Positions 21,117 to 32,124 of a DNA stretch of 64,000 nucleotides are shown piece by piece (positions within the stretch are counted from its first letter, which is position 1; each line of letters begins with the position of its first letter). Origin of the DNA: Schistocerca nitens (Eukaryota > Arthropoda > Insecta > Orthoptera > Acrididae); the NCBI RefSeq assembly GCF_023898315.1, contig NC_064619.1:499072594-499136593 (forward strand). The letters run 5' to 3'. The translations under genes were made by a program, and so were the position numbers. Under the pieces are notes generated by a model, which worked only from the letters and a program-made list of their open reading frames with translations, did not search any database and was not told the origin of the DNA.

Positions 21117-23125
21117 CGGGCACAGCTACAGAAAAGTACCCGGCAACGCTAGGTTTCTTAGATAGTTGCGACATAGAAAGAAAATGTTGGGTTACAGATT
21201 CCTTTAACTATCTGGCGTGTTCTTTAGAAAAATGTGTCTCGTATTTAAAACCCGAAGAGTTGAAAATAATGAGAAAATATTTTCCCAACAGCGACCAGTT
21301 TGATATGGTTACTAAGAAAGGCGTGTTCCTATATGACTTGCTGACTGGTGAAACAATTATCAAGGAATATGAATATCAAGGAGCGTGCAAGGCGTGGCAT
21401 TTATCTGAATTTTAGAAGATTACTCCGACTAGTATTTGAAAAACGATATCTTGCTATTGGCTGATGTCTTTGAAAATTTTCATGCACTCTATCTGAAAAC
21501 GTGCAGACTGAATCTAGATCACTGTGTGACTTCACCTGGTTACGGGTGGGATGCTTTGCTGAAAACTACGAATCTAAAACTGCAACTTATTATGGACATA
21601 GAACAATCAAAATTTGTTGAAAGCTGTGTCAGAGGTGGTACAGTTCACTGTTTTCATAGACATGCTGTTGCAAACAATAGGCTTACGGCTGATTATAATG
21701 AAAACAATGATGTAGCTTGCATTATACACTTCGATGTTAATAGTCTCTACAGCTGGGAAATGCTACAGTACCTACTCCTATCTGATTTTGGTGTAATGAG
21801 AATATCAGATGATTCAGACATAGATTGAATTTTATAAGTAGGTCTTGAGTATCTATAAAATATCCATGAACTTCTCTCCGATCGGCCATCATGCCCAGAG
21901 AAAGTGGTACGACCATCTAGCATCAACAAATCAGAAGTTTCAGAGGATTTGACTTCTACATTATACGTCAAAAAATTACGTGAGTAACAACAGAAATTTA
22001 AGGCAGTGTCTGAAGAATAAACTTACTCTAAGCAAAATTTATCCCATGTTATCATTCTGTCAAGCTCCCTAGATGAAACCATAAAACGATATTAATTTTG
22101 AGAGCGCATGAAAGAGAAAAAACTAACTCCAAAAGAATTGTTTTAACTTGTTTACAACAGTGTTTTTCGCAAAACTATGCAGATTGCGAAAAGAATGGGT
22201 GGTGTGAGAATATTAACACGTTGAGAAGGTAGATATGGAGCTACTGATCTGATTGCAAGATCTATTTTGAAGTACATCGTCGTATTTGAGTAAAACTGAT
22301 TTGCTACTGAATTAAGTATACCGAACATACTTTCTGAGAAACCTATAGCTGTCTAAATAGCTATTTTATGTTTCTGAGACGTTTCTTGTAAGTCTCCGTT
22401 ACAGAAATATTCTGAAGAAGTTTCAGGCGAAAAATGTTAAAACGAGTTACACACACACGGATAGCTTAATATATCATGTAACTATCAAAAATGGTTCAAA
22501 TGGCTCTAAGCACTATGGGACTTAACATCTGAGGTCATCAGTCCCTTAGACTTAGAACTACGTAAACCTAGCTAACCTAAGGGCATCACACATATCCATG
22601 CCCGAGGCAGGATTCGAACCTGCGACCGTAACAGCAGAACGGTTCCGGACTGAAGCGCCTTGAACCGCTCGGCCACAGGGGCCGGCCATGTAATTATCTC
22701 AGTTATTTATAGTATTATTAAATGTGACATTCATAGGTGTCTTGACACTTAGGGGTACCATGATAATAACATTTACAACAACCTATGTGTGAATAAGAAA
22801 CAGTGGTTTCAATTAAAGGTGAATTATCGAGGATCAGTACTACAGAATTCATAGGACTGAGAGGAAAAATGTGCGCTCGCAAAAGTGAAAAGCGTAACGC
22901 ATACAGTGAAAGGTGTGAAACGTTCGTCAGCTAAGGAATAAAGAACTGATGATTACCGAGAATGTATGTTAAATAATGTCGATAAATCGACAGTTCAGTC
23001 TTAAAATCGATCCACGTTATCTACAGTATCCACTGTAAAGCAGAATAAATTTCGATTATCGGCTAAACGTGACAAAAACATTGTACTTGATAACAAAGTG
23101 AGCGCTGTAAAAGCTATTTGGAATA
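21117..23125 (+). pseudogene. Polinton/Maverick-type family B DNA polymerase remnant, interrupted by a SINE
   Basis: Protein-primed family B DNA polymerase, the replication enzyme of Polinton/Maverick elements and related viruses. Ordered fragments in shifting plus-strand frames: a DSFNYLACSLEKCVSYLKPE exonuclease-side block (~21200-21260); LKNDILLLADVFENFHALYL (~21437-21500); HFDVNSLYSWEM (palm, ~21730); LVYNSVFRKTMQIAKRMGG (fingers, ~22147-22205); and SYTHTDSLIYH (~22445-22477), where the active-site DTDS reads HTDS. A SINE cuts in at 22487. C-terminal pieces follow (MCALAKVKSVTHTVKGVKRS, ~22869-22930). Stops and frameshifts are numerous. No capsid, integrase or terminal repeats were found nearby, so only the polymerase survives. 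Confidence 0.8.
22487..22686 (-). mobile_element. tRNA-derived SINE inserted in the polymerase remnant
   Basis: Full minus-strand copy with a 12-bp duplication, CATGTAACTATC (22475-22486) and CATGTAATTATC (22687-22698), one mismatch. It sits immediately after the DTDS-type active-site block of the polymerase fossil. Confidence 0.93.
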
Positions 23126-23129
23126 TATT

Positions 23130-24430
23130 GTTGATTCTTCAGACAGAGTTCTATGGTGGTCAAAATGCTATATATGGTCAAAATGCTATACATTTTAGAA
23201 AAATTTATATAACATGTGATAAGTTAAGCCATTCATCGTTGGTTGTGTATCATCTTGTATCTTGAAATAAAATTAGGTCTTTTACCAAGGAGCATGTGAT
23301 ACTTACAAATGAACTGAGTTTCTTTAATGTCTTAATAATTTTACATGTCCTGAAAAAGGAAACTGATTTTAGTTTCAAACATCTTCTATTTCAAAATGTA
23401 TTCAACTAATAACTGGTTTTTGATAATACTTCTGGTTAATTTGATTTCATTTACTGATTATTGGGTGTAATTGAGTAATAATGTCACAGACAGACGATTA
23501 AACACGACACTGACAAGATTTTATTGATTCCAACGCTTTTAAATTTCAATAGAATATTTGTTCGTAGGTAAATGATCATTTTGTAGCTTGTAACGTGTTT
23601 CCTCATTTGTGGAACCTTCATTTGCTGGAGTAATTTTTGTAGTTTCAGAAAAAGGTGCAGCACATAACAAGTGAATGCCATCGTTTGACAAAACATATTA
23701 AACCTCTATTACAGGGTTGACTAGAGCCGAAAGTCAGAAAAAGTGTACAAAGGTACAACACATTCCCCTGCTATTATTATTCAAAAATATGTTTACACTT
23801 TCAGCTATAAAATACACACCAATGACTGCAAAGGAGCATCGAAAATTGTTTGGGTGTGGTGAGAAAGCAAGAACTGTGTTTTTATGACAACAGGTGATGT
23901 ACTTTAAATACTAGTATTTGCTTAATGGGCCGTTTAAAATCAACAGTTAGCATAAGAAAGAGGGAGATTTCACAATAAAGCTCAGTTTGAGATTGCGTGA
24001 AGGAAACATAGAACACACCCAGTTCACGTTGAAAGGCACAGCTTCTCTGCGAAATACGGCTGACAAATGTAGATCGCATCGCCAGCTAAGGCACGGGGAG
24101 ATATATATCGTCCGTCACTTCTAGAAAGCTTATTTGTAAATCAGCCGTACGCCTCGTATGAAAGCTGTTACTCGACGACATGTGATATACGATCAGCGGC
24201 CACTGAAAGGTGTGTTTGGAGTTACTGTCACGACGCAAGGTCTTTGAATAACGGTGATTTATAAGTGACATTATCCTTAGCCACTCGGTAGCATTAACAT
24301 AGCTGATGGTCTTTAAACTGCCACGCCACACCTCTTGACACATCTTGTTTGCGAGAACAGCTAAAGAGACATAGATTTTTCCTGCAACTTATCAATTGAT
24401 TTAAATAGAATATTCTTCCATCAATAATCT
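23130..24430. other. unassigned AT-rich sequence
   Basis: No gene or repeat recognised. A short direct repeat, ATGGTCAAAATGCTATA, occurs twice near 23153-23190. Confidence 0.35.
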
Positions 24431-24454
24431 GTTACTTTGAAGGGAGACCTAAGG

Positions 24455-24600
24455 AAAATTTGGGAGAGGGACTCGGATGGCCTAATTGGTAACGCGATGT
24501 TCACGGTTAACAGTGAACCGGGGTTGAGTCTCGATCAGGCCGATAGTTTAACTTCCCACCCGTATGAACATCGATTAAATATTGTGCTTAAGGCAAAAGA
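24455..24600 (+). repeat. possible tRNA-like SINE fragment
   Basis: GGATGGCCTAATTGGTAACG resembles an A-box region, and GGTTGAGTCTCGATC lies ~45 bp downstream in a B-box position. No tail or target duplication could be found, so this may be chance. Confidence 0.3.
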
Positions 24601-24654
24601 ATTAATTATTTTTCACATCTGAGAGATAAGTACCGCAATAAATACTAAGTATAG

Positions 24655-25995
24655 AGAAACGTAAGAACTGGAAGGCCTAAGTGGGAACAACGCTCACGGA
24701 ATAGACGAAATTCTATCAGAAATGTTAAGATCCTTGGGAGAGGCGTCATGAGAAAAGTTTTCCACCTGAATGTATGAGATGTGCGAAATACCGCCCATCG
24801 TTGTGTGTAACGTATCAATTCCAGTTCCAGCAGTTCCAAAGAAGGCATATGCTGACAGGTGTCAATAGAACCTAACCATCAGTTTGATAAGTTATGGCTG
24901 GAAAAATTGACAATTATTTACAGAGTAATGAAAAAAACTTGTAGAAACCTCGGAGAATATCAGTTTGGGTTCCAGAGATATTTGGGAACACGCGAGGCAG
25001 TACTGCTCATACGGCTTGTCTTAGAGGATAGGTTAAAGAAAGGCAGTTCTGCATCAATATCATTTGTAGATTTAGAGAAGAATTTTGACAATCTTGATTT
25101 GGCTACACTCTTTGAACTGTTGAAAGTTTCAGGGTTAAATGCAGCCAGCATAAGGTTATTTAAAACTTTTACAGAAAACAGAGAGCAGTTATAAGAGTCG
25201 AAGAACAGAGCTATACCCCATACCAAACGTTATTCAGTCTATACATAGAGCAAGATGTAAAACATCTGGAAAGCGAATTAAACTTCATGGGGAAGAAATA
25301 AAAACATCGAGGTTTGCCGACGACATTGTAAATCTGTCAGAGACGGAAAAGGTCTTGGAAGAGCAGTTGACAAGATTGGATACTGTATTGAAGAGAGGCT
25401 ATAAGATGAACACCAACAAAGGTAAAACAAGAGCAATGGAATGTAGTCGAATTAAATCAGATGATGCTGAGGGAATTAGATTAGAAAATAGGGCAACAAA
25501 AGTAGTACATGTGTTTTGCTATTTGAGTAGCAAAATAAGTCACAACGGGAGAAGTAGAGAGGATTCAAAATGCAAATTGCCAATGGAAAGATAGGCATTG
25601 CTGAAAGAGAGGAATTTGTTATCATCTAATGTTAATTTAATATTAAGAAATCTTTTCTGAAGGTATTTGTTGGAGTGTAGCCTTGTACATAAGTGAAACG
25701 TGGGCGATAAGCCGTCAAGACAACAAGAGAAAAGAAGCTTTTGAAATGTCTGCTACAGGAGAATGCTGAACATTAGATGTGCAGATCTAAAAACTAATGT
25801 GGAAGTGGCAAGAGGGGTGGAGGTTAAAAGCTATAGAAAGGAACCGAAGTATGAATATAGTAAACTGGCCCAAAACGTTATATATTGCATTAGTTATTCG
25901 GAGATGAAGGGGCTTGCTCGGGATAGAGTAGCATGGAAAGCTGCATGAAAGGAGTCTTCGGCCTAAAGACGACAACAGCAGCAACAACAAAAAAG
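24655..25995 (+). pseudogene. RTE-like LINE, heavily decayed 3' part
   Basis: Plus-strand relative of the element at 14994-18238. Recognisable blocks: YQFGFQRYLGTREAVLLIRL (~24958-25017), FVDLEKNFDNLD (~25060-25100), an active-site block FADDI after a frame change (~25312), and KMNTNKGKTRAMECSRIKSD (~25405). The end GACGACAACAGCAGCAACAA lies near 25965-25990. Multiple stops and frameshifts. The endonuclease half is absent. Confidence 0.85.
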
Positions 25996-25999
25996 TGAC

Positions 26000-26394
26000 G
26001 CCAAGACGACAAATCGATTTTGACTCATTTCGGTGAACTATCTGGGGACAACTCGGATGTAACTTCTCAAAAACATTCTGTTTATACGTATAAGACCCAC
26101 AACTTAAAACTTTCCAAGAAATCGAGGAGTTGGCAATTTTAGTAAATTGCACGTACACTTAAGGATGGAAATCCTTGTTAAATGGAACCAGATGGAAAGA
26201 CATGCATTCAGATCACAATCAGATTTCATGGGTCGCACTTCTTGAAATTCTTTTTCTCTTTGGCAAGATAACGAAACATATGGTGAAATTTGTGTGCTGA
26301 AAAATAAGTTTTATTGTGAATTACGTAGAAAGAACTGCAAGCCTGCGAACTTGGGCATCATGTATTTCGTCCTCGGTGCAGACGGTGTTTTATT
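26000..26394. other. unassigned sequence
   Basis: Nothing recognisable between the RTE tail and the next SINE. Confidence 0.35.
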
Positions 26395-26777
26395 TTACTG
26401 ACAAAATGTACTGTCCATCAAACAGTGAGGTCATCGATCCCATCGGATTAGGGAAGAATTTCGCAGGTTCGAATCCTGCCTCGGGCATGGATGTTTGTGA
26501 TGTCCTTAGGTTAGTTAGGTTTAACTAGTTCTAAGTTCTAGGGGACTAATGACCTCAGCAGTTGAGTCCCATAGTGCTCAGAGCCATTTGAACCATTTAG
26601 GGAAGAATTGGGTAGGAAGTCGGCCGTACCCTTTCAAAGGAATCACCCCAGCATTTGTCTGTAGCGATTTAGGGAAATCACGGAAAACCTAAATCAGGAC
26701 GGCTGGACGCGGGTTTGAACCGTCGTCCTCCAGTACGCAAGTCTAGTGTGCTAACAACTGCGTCACCTCGCGCGGTA
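26395..26777 (-). mobile_element. second tRNA-derived SINE family, interrupted by another SINE
   Basis: Reading on the minus strand from 26777, the head is GCGCGAGGTGACGCAGTTG with a B-box GGTTCAAACCC, followed by a body containing GATTTAGGTTTTCCGTGATT. The body is broken at 26461-26596 by a copy of the main SINE and resumes at 26460 down to ~26395. The target duplication of the inner SINE (TTAGGGAAGAATT) lies in this body. Confidence 0.85.
26461..26596 (+). mobile_element. main-family SINE, 5'-truncated, nested in another SINE
   Basis: Plus-strand copy starting inside the tRNA-like head at CGCAGGTTCGAATCC and complete to its 3' end. It is flanked by the identical 13-bp duplication TTAGGGAAGAATT (26448-26460 and 26597-26609). 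The duplication shows it was inserted in truncated form. It carries ATGTTTGTGATGTCC and TAACTAGTTC, the variants of the 751-948 and 36995-37185 copies. Confidence 0.94.
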
Positions 26778-26779
26778 CT

Positions 26780-27440
26780 TATACTTGGAATCTACTTCTC
26801 TCTCTCTAACTACAACGTGTTTTCCTGAAAATAATGAGACGTGATGAAATAGAGTATGTGAACACAAGACGTTTATCGGAGTTGAATTACCGACGCTTAA
26901 TAAAAAGTCATAAAGAGTATTAACATATTTTTACCAGAGAAAGCTTATGTGCGTGAGTACATATGAAAGAATTTTCTTCCGAGAATCCTATCAGGTGACA
27001 GTAGATGATTACCCCATACGGTTACTATAATTAGTTGAAGCCGGTGCGCAGAGTTCTTTGATATAGAGAACTAAAATGTTTTCGTAACGCCTGCTGTCTG
27101 CTTTCCTTGTTCCCCATCATTCTACTGTCTTTCCGTTGTAGGGACTCGCTCTGTAGTGAAGAAATATATGAGAAAAGACAACACATATAATACACGAAAG
27201 GCACTCAGTTTACGTCGATGATCAAGGAAGTGTCTGCAAAATTCGTAGGTACGTCAGCAAATGGCTTTTTCCTTGTTCACAGTAAATCTATATATTTTAT
27301 TTAAAGTAATAGTAAGTAAATTGTTTAACAGGTTAATTTTCTAATCAAAGAACAAACAAAAATGCGATTCGAGTACACGCTTACAGATTTAACTGGGAGT
27401 TAAACGTTCCCACTAGTCCAAAAAGGTACGGAACTAGATT
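26780..27440. other. unassigned sequence
   Basis: No recognisable feature on either strand. Confidence 0.35.
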
Positions 27441-28014
27441 AGTAACAAATGAAGCAATGTTAAGATGGTGCTTTTAATGCTCCAGGCGTTCTATTTAGTC
27501 TCCCTCCACTTCAGTATAACGACAGTGCGTTCATACAATCATGTGAAACTGTCAGAAAAGTAATTTTTTGGGATGATGTTGAACTCGCGAGTCACATTGG
27601 CTTGAACGTCGATTACATCCTCAAAACATTGACCCTTTGTGTGTATTTCCGCTCTTTGTCATTTTGTGGTACGTTGGTATTGTTAACAGCAAGTCTCGTC
27701 ACTCGTGACATTTTTTTCACTAAAAGTGGTCTGGGTTTTTCATTTCATTCAAGTCCTGGCAGGCGTTCAGGCGTTTTTGTTCGAGACTCACGGTGTATGG
27801 GACAAACTTTACACACATTTTTCTGTTCTTTAAAACATTTTGGAGGATATCTTGAACACTTAGTTTAGACTATATATGACGGTAGTATCTGTTCCCGAAA
27901 GAACAGTTACCGTGGATGACCATGCAGCTTTGCTAGAAATGAAATGATAATTAAATTGACACCCTAGCTGCAAACAGGCGTTGATGTACTTCATTGGGGA
28001 CATGTTGAAAATGT

Positions 28015-28092
28015 GTGCCCCGACCGGGACTCGAACCCGGGATCTCCTGCTTACATGGCAGACGCTCTATCCATCTGAGCCACCGCGGGCAC
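28015..28092 (-). repeat. tRNA-Thr-like module, left arm
   Basis: 78 nt on the minus strand. It has a GTGCCCG/GGGGCAC acceptor pairing, a D-arm-like GGCTCAGATGGATAGAGC, an anticodon-type stem TCTGC/GCAGG with loop CATGTAA (apparent anticodon TGT), and a T-arm CCGGGTTCGAGTCCCGG. Position 33 is A rather than the near-universal U. It lies inside a mobile element, so I do not call it a functional tRNA gene. Confidence 0.75.
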
Positions 28093-28455
28093 AGAGGATA
28101 GCGCGTCTGCAGGGACTTCTCCCTTGCACGCTCCCCGTGAGATCCACATTCCCAACATGTCCACACCACTACATTCGTAGTGCGCCTAATAGATGTTTGC
28201 CCATCATACTCATTACTCGTGGCAGATTAATCTACCAAGTCCCGTACGAGTTCGGGCATAGCGTGTGCGTTCGCACAAGAAGGTCAATGGCTGGGAAGCT
28301 TCCCGGGACTTGGTAGATTAATCTGCCACGAGTAATGAGTCTGATGGGCAAACATCTATTAGGCGCACTACGAATGTAGTGGTGTGGACATATTGGGAAT
28401 GTGGATCTCACGGGGAGCGTGCAAGGGAGAAGTCCCTGCAGACGCACTGTCCTCT

Positions 28456-28533
28456 GTGCCCTCGGTGGATCAGATGGATAGAGCGTCTGCCATGTAAGCA
28501 GGAGATCCCGGGTTCGAGTCCTGCTCGGGGCAC
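28456..28533 (+). repeat. tRNA-Thr-like module, right arm
   Basis: Inverted counterpart of 28015-28092, with the same TGT loop but a damaged D-arm (GGATCAG) and a T-arm mismatch (GAGTCCTGCTC). The two modules point away from each other. Confidence 0.75.
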
Positions 28534-28699
28534 ACATTTTCAACATGTCCCAAATGAAGTACATCAATGCCTGTTTGCAGCTAGGGTGTCCATTTAATTA
28601 TCATTTCACTTAGTTTAGAGATATCGCTCCGTTTCAGTTTAAGTAGTATGTCTACCATCGATAAGGTACGTCCACTACACGACAGCCAACAAGTGGCTA

Positions 28700-29390
28700 G
28701 CCGGGTAGAAGTATGCTCATTTAATCCACCTTTCCCCAGCTAACACCTGTTACGCTGAAGAGTGTAGTTACTAATTAAATTATCTGATGGTAATGGTTAA
28801 GATGAACAGTCAAAGCTAAGCATTCTTCAAATTCCTAGCCATGGCCGATTGTGTTACATGCGAATTTTCCGTGTTTCTTACTAGTAAAGGTTGACTTAAA
28901 TCGACTGCAGTTGAGCGTAACAATGACAACGTAACGTAGCAGCAGTTTAATCGCTCAGAACCCCAGTGTTAGACATACCGAAACGCTTTCGCTTACGGAA
29001 AAACTTAAACGAGCTTGTTGCTGATTGGTTGTTGATTTATGGTCGTAGTTCCACAGTGGTGCATTTCCGACCTATAGTTATTTAGAAAATGTAGCTCGAT
29101 TCGGTGTTCCGTAACCTGTTCTGATCTTACTAACAGGTTAGCTTCATCCTCCCTGTATCTGCAATGGACTGAAACACACTTCTGTGCAAAACTTAAAGAC
29201 GAGATAAAAAATTTACGATAACATACTAACTACTACATCGAAGTGAGTGGAAGTGCCGGAGCATTTTGCCAGAGATCTCTCAGTTGTACACAGAAAGGTG
29301 GACGTCACATGGTGTGAGAGCAGCGTGACTTTAGCGCCAAATGGAGCTGGTCACGCAACACGAGACAGTTAAAGGAACAGGAAAAGACAG
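28700..29390. other. unassigned sequence
   Basis: No recognisable coding or repeat structure. Confidence 0.35.
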
Positions 29391-29395
29391 TGTGT

Positions 29396-29840
29396 GTCAA
29401 TTAGCGAGCAGTTATGGTGCACTGTGGTGGTGTTCTTCACTATAACGTGGCTAGGAGACAACATATGGATAACTTCACACGCAGAAGAATCATCGGTAAA
29501 CTGGAAGAAGGACGAAGTGTGGCGACTGTCGCCCAAGAGTTTGATATTCTTGATAGCATTGTTTCACTTGCACGGGAGCGTATCGAACTGTAGCTACTAC
29601 TGCCCGAAGAGAGGAGACTGTCGACCGTGGTCAACTACAGCAGCTGATGGAAGTTACATAGTGTAACAGCAAGGGATGCTCTGTTTGCCCCATTACCAGT
29701 AGGTTCTGATCCATTGACACCCGCATGTCAGCGGCACCGTTTGACATGTTGCCAGCGGTCCGTGATTAGTAGACCGAAACTCGCCGCAGGGAATGGACTC
29801 CTCCATGTTTCTGTTGGCAAGGCAGTGCTGACTCTGGCTG
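29396..29840 (+). pseudogene. Tc1-like transposase N-terminal remnant, different family
   Basis: The plus strand around 29458-29530 encodes MDNFTRRRIIGKLEEGRSVA followed by TVAQEFDILDSIVS, an N-terminal helix-turn-helix of Tc1-type transposases, then RGDCRPWSTTAADGSYIV. It is distinct from the 1,422-bp family. The frame breaks repeatedly after ~29650, and catalytic motifs are not seen because a LINE fragment abuts at ~29847. Confidence 0.65.
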
Positions 29841-29846
29841 CTAATC

Positions 29847-29975
29847 GACATCTACATTTATACTCCGCAAGCCACCATACGGTGCATGGCGGAGGGTTCC
29901 TTGAACTACTGCTACTCATTCGCTTCTTCGGTTCGACTTGTAAACGGAGCAGGAAAAACGGCTATCTATATGCTT
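29847..29975 (-). mobile_element. CR1-like LINE 3'-end fragment
   Basis: CATCTACATTTATACTCCGC at the left edge is the same 3'-terminal block seen at 13039 and 32908 and continues with the GCCACCATACGGTGCATGG segment. Only about 130 bp are recognisable. It abuts the Tc1-like remnant. Confidence 0.75.
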
Positions 29976-29979
29976 CCGG

Positions 29980-30335
29980 CCCGATACTCAACTGATCTTC
30001 TTTCTCTAGGATCGTCTTTGCCTCTTAACTTTGGACCTCTGGAGTGGCACTCTCGCTATCGATAAAAGGTCTATTCGAGAAGGGTTCGTGATAAGTGAGG
30101 TCAGTCAGGAACTGTTGTTCGTTTTGGAAGTGTGAGCAGGTCGAGACTTTTGATGGTGCGGGGCCCAACAAGCAAGCCTGATGGCGGTGGAGCGCGTGGT
30201 TCACGAGCGGTCACGTTCTAGCGTAATTTGGAGCCGACGGCTACTTGGGGTTGTTTTCGACCGGTCGACCCAGTCTCCTGACGTCTTACGGAGCGGAAAA
30301 ACGGCCCCGCCCTGCCACAAGCTAAGTGCATTGCC
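29980..30335. other. unassigned GC-richer sequence
   Basis: Unusually balanced base composition for this window, but no frame, splice pattern or repeat was recognised. Confidence 0.3.
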
Positions 30336-30339
30336 TTTG

Positions 30340-30485
30340 AAATTAGAATTATATTAATACCTTCAACTGCTGACGGGCGTTAATATATATCAACTGGGAC
30401 AGATGAAAATGTGTGCCCCGACCGGGACTCGAACCCGGGGTCTCCTGTCTGAAAGAATAGACACCATATCCGTATATGAATTGTC
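30340..30485 (-). repeat. fragment related to the tRNA-Thr-bearing foldback family
   Basis: AAATGTGTGCCCCGACCGGG and the T-arm-like CTCGAACCCGGGGTCTCCTG match the tRNA-like end of the 27870-28606 arms. The sequence then diverges in the anticodon region (CTGAAAGAATAGACACCATA). Only part of one arm is present. Confidence 0.65.
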
Positions 30486-31250
30486 TTTGGCTCTCGCCTC
30501 TCCTCCGCCATCTGTTTCACCTTCTGGTGGGTTTTGTGTTACCGTCATGCATGATCAATTTCACTGTAATAAGATTATTTGCTGTAACTGTTTGTTGAAG
30601 GCTGCTGTCTTGCCTGAGTCACGCCCCCCCCCCCCCTCCCTTTTTAAAAATATTTGTTTCTTACTTATGAAAAATACGTGTACTTCGTTTCAGTGGATGA
30701 AAGGTGGCAGCTGGGTACGAGATATTATCCTAAATTCATTTAATGAATGAACTTTCTGATATTGTCCATTTAGTGGTCTCTGATCATGTTTAGAAATGCT
30801 AGATCTTGCTGCATAATAAGGTTATTTGTTAAAACTGCTCATTTAAGGCTTCTGCCTTGCCTCCCCTCCTTCCTTTCTAAAGACAGCTGTATGTTGCTTA
30901 TGAGAACCTGTACTTGGTTTCAGCATATGAAAATATGTTTTGTAATTAATGGCAGCTGTATAGGAGGAATTTTGCTAATCTTGGTCTGTGGATTAAGTGG
31001 TTGCTGATAACCCCCCACCCCCTCTCTCTCTCTCTCTTCCCAAAAAGAACTGTATCTGTTTACTTAATAAGCTAATTTGGCAAAACGGTTTATTGAAAAC
31101 TGCTGTCTTGCCTGCCGCTTTAAATACATTGTTACCTGCTTATAAAAATCTGTTCATCTGATTTCAGTATAATAACAGTTGGTTTTTACAGCTAATGGTA
31201 GCTGTGTATGAGAAATTCCCCTAAACTTCAGTGCATTTAGCTGACTGTAA

Positions 31251-32124
31251 AGCCTAGTTTACACGACGACATTGGGTTGCGCCACTCGTTGCGTGGAATG
31301 AGATGCATGCAAATGGTTTCATATTTGACTGCAGACACGGCGAAACCAGTATATACTCCAGTTTAGTCGTTTTGTGGGTTCCTGAGTCGTTTCTGAAATG
31401 GAAGTTTTCGCAGCTGCACGTGGCACGAGTTGTGATGGAGTTTAAGCTTGTTGCGTGGAATCTCTGCATAAGAAAAAAAATAAGAAGCATGTTTCGATTC
31501 GTGACTGGATGAAGAAAAGACGTCAGCTCGATTGCTCAGCATCCTTGCTGAAATAATTTGTAATGGCAGACCCATTTAATTATCTTAGAATGTCACCAGA
31601 ACTATTGACGTTTCGTCTCAATAGAGTTAATTATGCGATAAGGAACAAAGATATTGCAATGCATGAAGCACTGTCGCCAGAACTGAAATTACGTATCACA
31701 TTATTACGAGATCGTACATTTCCTTTTATTTTTCTTAATACAGTTGTATATGGGCTCCTAATCCCATACATTTTTCCCTGCAGCTGAGAAATTGTCAAAC
31801 TATGTTCTGAACGCACATGACGGCCTCAGGAGCAGCAATATGTTGCTTATTTTTGTAATCAGCATCACTGAAAATCCACAAACACCTATGCAAAGCATAT
31901 ATTTCCAAAAAGCAACATTATTCTCCGTTCCCCAATTCATATTTCAGTTTGTCTACATTCTACGGACACATATAACCACAAAACCCACGCAACTAGTGTC
32001 GCCAAAGTTGGAACACGCCGAAACTCTTTAGTTTCACCGGCGAGTTGCGCAAACGCGTGGAGCGCATGCGCAGTGGCCGGTATCGCAGTTGCCTGCAACC
32101 TAGGGTCGTCGTGTAAACTAGGCT
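31251..32124 (+). mobile_element. PIF/Harbinger-like element, internally deleted
   Basis: Terminal inverted repeats start AGCCTAGTTTACACGACGAC and end with the complement. The TAA duplication (31248-31250 and 32125-32127) fits the TWA target of PIF/Harbinger. The 874-bp body holds one short transposase-like fragment, so the element is non-autonomous. Confidence 0.88.
31563..31787 (+). pseudogene. Harbinger transposase N-terminal fragment
   Basis: 74 aa beginning MADPFNYLRMSPELLTFRLN, then AIRNKDIAMHEALSPELKLR. This matches the start of HARBI1-like transposases (FFNYFRM-type block followed by I...D...R.AI..E.RL). The DDE catalytic core is missing; after ~31710 the frame runs into unrelated sequence. 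It supports the assignment made from the terminal repeats. Confidence 0.7.

Larger units (their letters stand above)
27870..28606. mobile_element. foldback element with a tRNA-Thr-like module in each arm
   Basis: Two ~304-bp arms (27940-28243 and 28305-28608) are near-perfect inverted copies around a 61-bp loop containing a small GTGCG/CGCAC hairpin. Outside the left arm are 70 bp with their own imperfect hairpin (ACGGTAGTATCTGTTC ... GAACAGTTACCGT). A 13-bp direct repeat, CACTTAGTTTAGA (27857-27869 and 28607-28619), brackets the whole unit and looks like a target duplication. The arm/duplication boundary at the right overlaps by two bases. No protein is encoded. Confidence 0.88.
27450..28690 (-). 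pseudogene. mariner transposase remnant, interrupted by a foldback element
   Basis: Minus-strand translation gives QDILQNVLKNRKMCVKFVP and LEQKRLNACQDLNEMKN, the N-to-core region of mariner transposases and similar to the remnant at 7230-7690. A damaged block where the GDET motif should be follows (ATGTCACGAGTGACGAGAC region near 27705). The 5' side is cut at 27869 by the inverted-repeat element, and related sequence appears to resume past 28620. Frameshifts and stops throughout. Confidence 0.65.

Noticed and set aside
28015..28533. Two real tRNA-Thr genes in inverted orientation
   Set aside because: Both lie within arms of a mobile palindrome, have A instead of U at position 33, and the right copy has D- and T-arm mismatches.
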